From an uncultured Lachnospiraceae bacterium (GTDB lineage: Bacteria > Bacillota > Clostridia > Lachnospirales > Lachnospiraceae), in assembly GCA_947305245.1 (NCBI GenBank), contig CAMZDG010000033.1, forward strand, positions 1-33,746: a DNA stretch of 33,746 bases, given 5' to 3'. Every line of letters starts with the position of its first letter. Position 1 is the first letter of the stretch. The notes beneath the pieces were generated by a model. That model did not search any database. It was not told where the DNA came from and was given only the letters and a program-made list of their open reading frames with translations. The position numbers were made by a program, and so were the translations under genes. Shown piece after piece: positions 24,633 through 31,597 of this stretch.

Positions 24633-26794
24633 GAAGGAAGAGCATAACGTTAATACTCATGGTGAGCATGATCCTTTCCCTGGTCGGATGTAGCGTGGGA
24701 ACGGAAAAGAACCCTGCCGGTTCCTCCGAGGAGATCGAACTGATCGAGCCGGTGAACGCGGAGGTGAGCTACGAAGAAGCGGCCATCCGCGACTTGTATG
24801 ACGCGACCGTCTATGCGGCCACGGTGCTGCCCGTCATTCGGGAGTATAGCCCGGAATATGGATTTACATTTGGCGCGCTCGGCGCGTCCGAGGGCGAGCA
24901 GGTGAAGGCGGGGCAGCAGCTTGTCAGCGCCAACACGGAAGCCATCGATGAGCAGATCAAGGCGAAAAAAGAATACATTGCCTCCATGGAAGAAGATTAT
25001 AACAAGTACGTGGAGAAGCAGCAAAAGTCGCTGGCGGAATATCGCCGCCTGGAGGGAAATTATAAGTGGGCCGTAGGGGAATATGAAAAGGTGGAAGAGC
25101 CCAAGATGATCCCCGCGGATGACGGAAGCGACGAAATGGTGGATAACCCGGACTATCCCGAGTGGAAGGCCAGCTATGATAAATACATGGGAGAATATCG
25201 CATCTCAAAGCATGCGGGTGACATCATTGAGCTGGAGCTAGAGCAGAAAAAAGAGTTGTATGACCTGGATCTCGCACATCAGAAGTATCTTCTGAAAATT
25301 CTTCAGAGGAGCCGCCAAAATGCGATGATCACGGCTGCCGCGGACGGTGAGGTCGTTTTGGTCGATGACTTTGACGAGTATCTCCAGGCGGACGTGCCCG
25401 TGATGGCAGTGGCCGACATGTCCCAAAAGATCATGAAGTGTGAATACGTGAACGCCAACCGGATCAGAAATGCGCAGGAGGTATATGCGCTGGTGGACGG
25501 CGTCAAGTATCAGGTGGATTATCAGTCCATCTCCTCGGATGAATATGCGAGACAGTCCGCGAACGGCGGTAAGGTGTATTCCACGTTCTATTTCAGGGAC
25601 GGGGCTGACGCGGTGGAGATTGGCGACTATGCCGTGATCGTGGTGATCGCGAAGCGTTATGAAAAGGTATTGTCCATCCCGAAGGGAAGCATCCGGAAGG
25701 ATGAACTGGGAAGTTATGTCTATGTCTATGCGGACGGAAAGAGCATTCGCTCGAACGTGCAGACGGGCTATAGTGACGGAACCTACGTGGAGATTTTAAG
25801 TGGCCTTTCCGAGGGAGACAAGGTGCTTTATTCGGCGGCAAAGAAGCCCAACGGCAACGGCACCTTCACCCTGAAGAAGGGAGAATTCCACACGGATTTC
25901 GAGAATACTCGTGCAGAGCTGACTTATACCACGGAATATGACATCAAGAATCCCGTTGAAAACGGTACGACCTATTTCGGAGAGTATCAGGTGGAGATGT
26001 TCCAGCACGTGAACAAGGGCGACGTGATCGCAACGGTGCGCGTGGAGGCGGATCAGATCGCACTGCAGAGGAACGAGACGAGGCTTAAGCGCCTTACGGA
26101 GCGCTTTGAGGAGTATAAGAAGGAACACGAAAAGGAGACGGAGGAAGAGTATTACATTGAATCCGTCAAGAACTACGAGGAGCAGATCGCTGAGGTGAGT
26201 AAAACCATCGCGAAACAAAAGAAGGACTTTAACACCAAGGAGATCGTGGCGCCGAGAACCGGCGTGATCCTTTACCTTTATCGATATGAGACGGAATCCA
26301 TTGTTCGAAGGGATGCAACCGTTGCGGTCATTGCGGATGAGGGCACCTGCTATATTCAGGTGGAGGATTCCAGCCAGATGCTGCAGTATGGCAATTACGT
26401 GACCGTGAAGTACAAGGATGCGGAAAATCAGGAAAAGGAAGTGGTCTGCAAGGTTGCGACGATGTCGAGGATCGGCGTCAGTCAGGGACTGCAGACGGAT
26501 ACCAAGAAGATCCTGCTCCCGGAGGATTCCGTGGAGGACATCCTGCAGGGCGCCCTTGCGGGAGATTGGTGGGATCGTTACCGCTATTCGGTGAAGGGCA
26601 AGGTCAGGACCATGGACAACGTGGTTGTGGTTCCCAGGTCGGCAGTGTATGACATCGGCGGAAAGACCTATGTCTTTGTCAAGGATGAAAATGGCAATGC
26701 GAAAATGCAGTACTTTGTGTCCGGCGGATATAATGACGGCTATTACTGGGTGGTCGAGGGACTGACGGAAGGGATGGTAGTATGCTCAGAGTAA
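24629..26794 (+). CDS. Lipid-anchored adaptor with two tandem membrane-fusion modules
   Basis: 721 aa, about twice the usual adaptor length. The ATG overlaps the previous stop; a longer in-frame extension to 24548 would run deep into the upstream gene and is rejected. The lipobox ends LVGC (Cys21). Module 1 (~residues 40-410) has a lipoyl-like half-motif (GASEGEQVKAGQQL), a long coiled coil, a second half (ITAAADGEVVLVDD) and a barrel ending GLSEGDKVLY. Module 2 (~430-721) repeats the plan: HVNKGDVIATV, a coiled coil rich in Glu and Lys, IVAPRTGVILYLY and an ending GLTEGMVV. The protein thus looks like two HlyD/MacA-type adaptors in one chain. It is translationally coupled to both neighbours (the permease start at 26782 lies inside this gene), so it is presumably a structural part of the same exporter. 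Confidence 0.88.
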   Translation: MRRKSITLILMVSMILSLVGCSVGTEKNPAGSSEEIELIEPVNAEVSYEEAAIRDLYDATVYAATVLPVIREYSPEYGFTFGALGASEGEQVKAGQQLVSANTEAIDEQIKAKKEYIASMEEDYNKYVEKQQKSLAEYRRLEGNYKWAVGEYEKVEEPKMIPADDGSDEMVDNPDYPEWKASYDKYMGEYRISKHAGDIIELELEQKKELYDLDLAHQKYLLKILQRSRQNAMITAAADGEVVLVDDFDEYLQADVPVMAVADMSQKIMKCEYVNANRIRNAQEVYALVDGVKYQVDYQSISSDEYARQSANGGKVYSTFYFRDGADAVEIGDYAVIVVIAKRYEKVLSIPKGSIRKDELGSYVYVYADGKSIRSNVQTGYSDGTYVEILSGLSEGDKVLYSAAKKPNGNGTFTLKKGEFHTDFENTRAELTYTTEYDIKNPVENGTTYFGEYQVEMFQHVNKGDVIATVRVEADQIALQRNETRLKRLTERFEEYKKEHEKETEEEYYIESVKNYEEQIAEVSKTIAKQKKDFNTKEIVAPRTGVILYLYRYETESIVRRDATVAVIADEGTCYIQVEDSSQMLQYGNYVTVKYKDAENQEKEVVCKVATMSRIGVSQGLQTDTKKILLPEDSVEDILQGALAGDWWDRYRYSVKGKVRTMDNVVVVPRSAVYDIGGKTYVFVKDENGNAKMQYFVSGGYNDGYYWVVEGLTEGMVVCSE

Positions 26795-29595
26795 TGTTGC
26801 AAAAATTATGGCATAAAAAGTGGATGGTCATGTGCCTCCTTCTGGGATGTATCCTTCTGATCGCCACCGTGGTCAGCTTTCCGCTGTACCGAAATGCCGC
26901 CTTTGATCGAATGATCCAGGATGAATTCGATGATTATCTGTCGGATACGGGACTTTGGCCCGCGATCAATTCGATGCTGATCATTGCAAAGAATGACCGT
27001 GACGGCGCATCCATCACGACGATGGAGAACGTCATGAACGAGATGGACGGAGTGATGGGCGTGGAAGTAAAGGAGAAGATCTTCTACTACTCCCTCTCGA
27101 AGACGCCGATCAAATCACTTTGGAACCGTTCCGACCTCGGAACGGACGGCCTCAGGCTTGGCTATATGTCGGACCTGCCGAAGCACGCAAAGATGCTTTC
27201 AGGTGAAATGTATTCCGAGAGCGGCCTGACGGAGGACGGGGCATTCGAGGTCGTGGTGAGCCAGGACTGCCTTGTGAATAATAACCTTCTGGTGGGTGAG
27301 ACCTTTGAATTCTCCGGCCTTGCCAACGCGCAGAAGGAGCAGATCCGGATCAAGGTCGTAGGCGTGTTCCAGGAGATGGACAGCACGGACTTTTATTGGC
27401 AGGTGAAGCCTTCTGACATGGGGATCGTCTGCCTGATGCAGGAGGACCTTTTCCGCGAGAACTTCCTCGGGGAGCATGCGTCCCGCTATTCCATCACTTG
27501 TTCTTATTATAATCTGTTTGACTATGAAAAGGTTACGGCGCAGAACGTGGAACGTCTTCTGGAGAAGACGAAGTATTACACCGAGGAGAGCCCGGTCCGC
27601 AAGACGATGTCGGAGCCGCCGTATAGGGAACTTTTGGAAAATTATTTTGCAAAGAGGACCAGGATCGAGGCGGCGCTGTTTATTCTGCAGGTGCCCGTAC
27701 TGATCCTGCTGTGCGCGTTCCTGTTCATGATCTCCGGTCAGATGTATGACATGGAGCGCAACGAGATCTCCGTGATGAAGAGCCGCGGCGGCTCCAGCGG
27801 ACAGATGTTCCGGCTTTATCTGTACCAGAGCACGTTCCTGACGCTCCTTGGCTCGGCGGCCGGCATCCCCCTGGGCACGCTGTTTTGCAGACTGCTCGGA
27901 TCCACGCAGAACTTCCTGGAATTCAACGTGCGCAGACAGCTGAACATCACCTTTGACAGGTCCGTATGGCAATATGCCATTGTTGCGATGGTGGGATGTG
28001 TACTCATCATGACCATTCCCGCGCTGAAGCACAGTAGATTGACGATCGTAAAGCTGAAGCAATCCAATGCCATTCGCAAGCGTTCCTGGTGGGAGAAGAT
28101 CTTCCTTGACGTGATCCTGCTTGGCGTTTCCCTGTATGGCTATTATTCCTTCTCGAAAAGTGAGGGAGACCTGGCGGCCACCGTCATGGAAGGGCAGTCC
28201 TTGGATCCCCTTTTATACCTGAGCTCTTCCCTGTTCATCGTCGGCATGGGACTTCTGTTCCTTAGACTCCAGCCCCTGGTGATCCAGCTGATCTACCTTC
28301 TGGGGAAGCGCTTCTGGAGACCTGCCAGCTACGCCTCCTTCATGGAGAACGTAAAGAACGGAAGAAAGCAGCAGTTCATCATGCTGTTCATGATCCTGAC
28401 GATCTCTCTTGGTATGTATCATGCGGTTGTTGCGAGAACGATCCTGCAAAATGCCAAGGATAACGCGGAATACTTAGAGCCCGTGGACATTGTCATCAAG
28501 GAGGTCTGGAACAAGGTTCCCTCCAGCACGGACAATCCCATCGACCAGGCGACTGCCGCGTACGTGGAGCCGGATTATAGCAGATTCGCCTCCATGCCCG
28601 GCGTGGAAGCATACACGAAGGTGTTCCTGGACGAGCGCGGCTCCGTCAAGACGGTGGACAAGGTGCAGTCCACCTGCACGATCCTTGGCATCCATACCAA
28701 GGAATATGGCACCATTACGAATCTGGACGCGAATTTATGTGACAAGCCGTACCGCGAGTACCTGAATGAACTGGCCGTGGCGCCGAACGGAGTGCTCCTT
28801 TCCTCGAATTTCCGCGACGTCTTTGGATTCAAGGTTGGGGACAGTGTGGAATATAAGGACCATTATGGCGTGATCATCACGGCGAAGGTCGTGGATTTCG
28901 TGGATTACTGGCCGGGATATCAGCCGACGACCATCACGGTGGGCGCGGACGGAACGGCGCAGAAGACAAATCAGCTTCTGGTGATCGCAAACTTTGCCAC
29001 CATCCAGAAGAACCTGGGCATCCTTCCTTATGAGATCTGGGCAAAGCTGCAGCCGGGCGCAACCTCGGACGGCATCTATAACTGGATCAAGGAGAAGGAC
29101 ATTCACGTCGTGAAATTTGCCGACAAGGCCAACGCCATGAAGAAGGTGGTGCAGGATCCCCTGCTCCAAGGTACCAATGGCGTGCTGACCATGGGCTTTA
29201 TCGTGACCATCATCCTCTGTGCGGTGGGTTACCTGATCTACTGGATCATGTCCATCCGTTCGAGGGAAATGATCTTCGGCGTGCTCCGTGCGTGCGGTAT
29301 GCATAAGGGAGAGCTGTTCCACATGCTGATCAATGAGCAGATCTTTTCCGGCGTGCTCTCGATCTTCGCAGGCATTGGCATCGGCACGCTGACCTCGAGA
29401 ATGTTCGTGCCCATGCTGCAGACGGCATATGCAGCCTCCAATCAGGTGCTGCCGATGAAGCTGATCGTGAATCAGACGGACATGAACAGGCTCTACGTCG
29501 TGATCGCAGGAGTGATGGCCCTGTGCCTAATCACCTTGATCACTCTGGTGTTTAAGCTCAACGTCACCAAGGCACTGAAGCTTGGTGAGGAATAG
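26782..29595 (+). CDS. FtsX/MacB-type ABC transporter permease with two extracytoplasmic domains
   Basis: 937 aa; GGAAGGG (26767-26773) lies 8 bases before ATG 26782, which overlaps the upstream gene by 13 bases. ATG 26794 is a weaker alternative. There is one helix at ~14-34, a large external domain to ~290, then about six helices (~295-560), including the FtsX-type segment with MKSRGGSSGQMF. A second external domain follows (~565-790), then three helices with the equivalent segment VLRACGMHKGELF. The protein ends ALKLGEE, a common FtsX-family terminus. The paired cytoplasmic coupling segments suggest two FtsX half-permeases in one chain, which could take up two different ATPases. Two ATPase genes follow. 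It lies in the cytoplasmic membrane; in MacB-type systems such permeases drive export mechanically from outside the bilayer. The substrate is unknown. Confidence 0.92.
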   Translation: MLRVMLQKLWHKKWMVMCLLLGCILLIATVVSFPLYRNAAFDRMIQDEFDDYLSDTGLWPAINSMLIIAKNDRDGASITTMENVMNEMDGVMGVEVKEKIFYYSLSKTPIKSLWNRSDLGTDGLRLGYMSDLPKHAKMLSGEMYSESGLTEDGAFEVVVSQDCLVNNNLLVGETFEFSGLANAQKEQIRIKVVGVFQEMDSTDFYWQVKPSDMGIVCLMQEDLFRENFLGEHASRYSITCSYYNLFDYEKVTAQNVERLLEKTKYYTEESPVRKTMSEPPYRELLENYFAKRTRIEAALFILQVPVLILLCAFLFMISGQMYDMERNEISVMKSRGGSSGQMFRLYLYQSTFLTLLGSAAGIPLGTLFCRLLGSTQNFLEFNVRRQLNITFDRSVWQYAIVAMVGCVLIMTIPALKHSRLTIVKLKQSNAIRKRSWWEKIFLDVILLGVSLYGYYSFSKSEGDLAATVMEGQSLDPLLYLSSSLFIVGMGLLFLRLQPLVIQLIYLLGKRFWRPASYASFMENVKNGRKQQFIMLFMILTISLGMYHAVVARTILQNAKDNAEYLEPVDIVIKEVWNKVPSSTDNPIDQATAAYVEPDYSRFASMPGVEAYTKVFLDERGSVKTVDKVQSTCTILGIHTKEYGTITNLDANLCDKPYREYLNELAVAPNGVLLSSNFRDVFGFKVGDSVEYKDHYGVIITAKVVDFVDYWPGYQPTTITVGADGTAQKTNQLLVIANFATIQKNLGILPYEIWAKLQPGATSDGIYNWIKEKDIHVVKFADKANAMKKVVQDPLLQGTNGVLTMGFIVTIILCAVGYLIYWIMSIRSREMIFGVLRACGMHKGELFHMLINEQIFSGVLSIFAGIGIGTLTSRMFVPMLQTAYAASNQVLPMKLIVNQTDMNRLYVVIAGVMALCLITLITLVFKLNVTKALKLGEE

Positions 29596-29611
29596 GGATA
29601 AAGGAGCTAGT

Positions 29612-30328
29612 ATGGGAGATAACGCGAATTACATTATCGAAATACAGAACGTGGGCAGGACCTTTTCCACGGCCGGCGGGGATTTCCAGGCGCTGAAGGG
29701 CGTGAACGCGAATATCCCTGAGGGAATTCTTACCATATTAAAAGGAAGGTCCGGTTCCGGAAAGACGACGCTGCTCAACATCGTGGGAGCGTTGGACAAT
29801 CCGACGAGCGGACGCGTGATCATAGAGGGACAGGACGTGGGAAAGCTCAGCGCGCAGCAGAAGGAAAATCTGCGCCGCAAAAAGATTGGCTTTGTGTTCC
29901 AGTCCGTTTCCCTGATCCCGAGCATGAATGCGTTCCAGAACGTGGAATTTTCCATGAGGCTGGCGGGCATTAAGGGAGATCACAAAAAGCGCGTGGAGGA
30001 ATGCCTGAAGATGGTGGGCCTTGGAAGCAGAATGCATCACATGCCTTCTGAGATGTCCGGCGGTGAGCAGCAGCGTGTGGCGATCGCGAGAGCCATTGCC
30101 CACAGCCCCAGCATCATCCTGGCGGACGAGCCCACGGCAGAGCTTGACAGTGCCATGGCGGCGGAGGTGACCAAGCTCTTCCAGGAAATGACGAGGAAAG
30201 AGCACGTGACCATCGTGATGACCACGCATGACGTGGGTCTGATGGACGCCGGTGACATGGTGATCGAGCTGGAAAACGGCATGCAGGTAACGCATGAGTC
30301 CGGCGCATCTGATGAGCCGAATGCGTAA
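29612..30328 (+). CDS. ABC transporter ATPase, MacB/LolD type (first of two)
   Basis: 238 aa; AAGGAG (29601-29606) gives ATG 29612. It has Walker A GRSGSGKT at 45-52, a Q-loop in FVFQSVSLIPS, signature MSGGEQQR near 148, Walker B IILADEP near 170 and the switch His in TTHD. All residues needed for ATP hydrolysis are present. Short, single-domain ATPases of this type power FtsX-fold permeases (MacB, LolCDE, FtsEX, BceAB). The gene starts 16 bases after the permease stop and is followed after 15 bases by a second, longer ATPase, so the complex probably carries one of each. Confidence 0.94.
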   Translation: MGDNANYIIEIQNVGRTFSTAGGDFQALKGVNANIPEGILTILKGRSGSGKTTLLNIVGALDNPTSGRVIIEGQDVGKLSAQQKENLRRKKIGFVFQSVSLIPSMNAFQNVEFSMRLAGIKGDHKKRVEECLKMVGLGSRMHHMPSEMSGGEQQRVAIARAIAHSPSIILADEPTAELDSAMAAEVTKLFQEMTRKEHVTIVMTTHDVGLMDAGDMVIELENGMQVTHESGASDEPNA

Positions 30329-30343
30329 CGCTTGGAGGGAAAC

Positions 30344-31267
30344 ATGGCGGAAAACATGATACAGGCGGACGGCCTGGTAAAAATTTATAAAACGAAGCAA
30401 ACGGAAGTGCTGGCACTGCAGGGCCTGGACCTGACGGTGGAAGCGGGCGAACTCACGGCGCTGATCGGCAACAGCGGAAGCGGTAAGTCCACTTTCCTGA
30501 ACATGATCGGCGGTCTGGACCGCCCGAGCGCCGGGTCACTCCTCGTGGGCGGCAAGAACCTCTTTACGATGACGGAGAAGGACCTCGTGGTCTATAAGCG
30601 CGACACCGTAGGATTTGTGTGGCAGAACAACGGACGAAATCTCCTGCCGTATCTGACGGCCATTGAGAACGTCATGCTTCCCATGCATCTTTCGAGCGGG
30701 AGAAGAAAGCGCGAGAAGGCGCTGGAGCTTCTGGAGAGAGTGGGCATGTCCCATAAGAAGTACAGTCGCCTGAACATGCTCTCCGGCGGTGAGCAGCAGA
30801 GGATCGCCATCGCCATCGCGCTGGCTAATTCACCGAAGCTCCTTTTGGCGGATGAGCCGACCGGCAGCGTGGATTCCATGACGGCAAATTACATCTTCGA
30901 CCTGTTCATGGAACTGAACAGGGAGGGACAGACGATCCTGATCGTTACCCATGACGTGGCACTGTCGAAGAAGGTAAAGCGTGTGGTTGCCATCCGTGAC
31001 GGAAAGATCAGCAGCGAGCGTATCCTGAAGGAGAGCTATGCGGACCGTCTGAAGGAGGTTGCCATCGACTGGAGAAGCGAGGACACGCAGGAAGAGTACG
31101 TGGTCATGGATAAGGCGGGCCGCGTGCAGATCCCGAGGGAGCTTCTGGATGAACTGCAGCTTTCCGGGAACAAGTTGAAGCTCGAAATGCATGATGGCAA
31201 GATCATCATCACCTCTCCTGAGGCCGAAAAGACGGAGAAAGAGCCCCGGGAGGCAGAAATTTCTTAA
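30344..31267 (+). CDS. ABC transporter ATPase with C-terminal AbrB/SpoVT-like domain
   Basis: 307 aa; GGAGG (30334-30338) gives ATG 30344 (an in-frame TTG at 30332 lies before the site). It has Walker A GNSGSGKS at 42-49, a Q-loop in FVWQNNGRN, signature LSGGEQQR, Walker B LLLADEP and the switch His in VTHD, all intact. The ATPase core ends near residue 225. A tail follows with VVMDKAGRVQIPRELLDEL (about 249-270) and GNKLKLEMHDGKIIITSPE, the pattern of a swapped-hairpin AbrB/SpoVT/MazE-type domain. In such proteins this fold dimerises and often binds DNA; here it may instead pair ATPases, sense load or act as a regulator (inference). It is the last gene of the exporter operon, before the terminator at 31338. 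Confidence 0.9.
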   Translation: MAENMIQADGLVKIYKTKQTEVLALQGLDLTVEAGELTALIGNSGSGKSTFLNMIGGLDRPSAGSLLVGGKNLFTMTEKDLVVYKRDTVGFVWQNNGRNLLPYLTAIENVMLPMHLSSGRRKREKALELLERVGMSHKKYSRLNMLSGGEQQRIAIAIALANSPKLLLADEPTGSVDSMTANYIFDLFMELNREGQTILIVTHDVALSKKVKRVVAIRDGKISSERILKESYADRLKEVAIDWRSEDTQEEYVVMDKAGRVQIPRELLDELQLSGNKLKLEMHDGKIIITSPEAEKTEKEPREAEIS

Positions 31268-31337
31268 GACTTTGTGAAATTTGGCTAATTTTTTTAAAAA
31301 GTCATTTAACAGATATTGCGATTCTTAAAAATAAGGT

Positions 31338-31389
31338 AAAAAAACGGTTTTCTGTGGTAAAAATGGACAAAAACAGGGCCGTTTTTTTT
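31338..31389 (+). terminator. Probable terminator of the exporter operon
   Basis: AAAAAAACGG (31338-31347) pairs with CCGTTTTTTT (31379-31388), with a smaller inner CTGT/ACAG pair and a long loop of about 31 bases, ending in a T-run. It lies 70 bases after the ATPase stop. The long loop lowers confidence. Confidence 0.6.
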
Positions 31390-31516
31390 ATGAAGTCGAA
31401 TTTTGACCTGTTTTTTGGAAGAAGGAAAGCAGTAAAAGTGTCCAAAGTGCATAAGAAAAACTGGTTTTCATTGGTAGAAATAAGCAATATGTATCCTGTT
31501 TATGGCAAGATTTAGT
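31390..31516. other. A/T-rich intergenic stretch without a gene
   Basis: Part of a 330-base gap (31268-31597) between the exporter operon and the solute-binding protein gene. Its base composition is far more A/T-rich than the flanking genes. No tRNA, riboswitch-like fold or credible small ORF is seen. A stretch at 31454-31480 imperfectly repeats 31340-31364 (shared GGTTTTC and TGGTA blocks). Confidence 0.5.
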
Positions 31517-31546
31517 TAGACAATCGGCACATTGAACAGTTATAAT
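31517..31546 (+). promoter_or_regulatory. Sigma-A promoter of the solute-binding protein gene
   Basis: TAGACA at 31517-31522, an 18-base spacer and a perfect TATAAT at 31541-31546. The start is expected near 31552. The leader of about 45 bases ends with AGGAGG at 31587-31592. Confidence 0.75.
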
Positions 31547-31597
31547 AGCATTTATGAAGGGGAGTATCTCTATTTTCTAGAACTCTAGGAGGCATGT

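Noticed and set aside
31302..31487. 61-codon minus-strand open frame in the A/T-rich gap
   Set aside because: Phe/Lys-rich composition from A/T bias, no RBS, and it overlaps the presumed terminator.
31530..31546. TTGAAC next to TATAAT upstream of the solute-binding protein
   Set aside because: Only 4 bases separate them; TAGACA at 31517 with an 18-base spacer is the proper -35.
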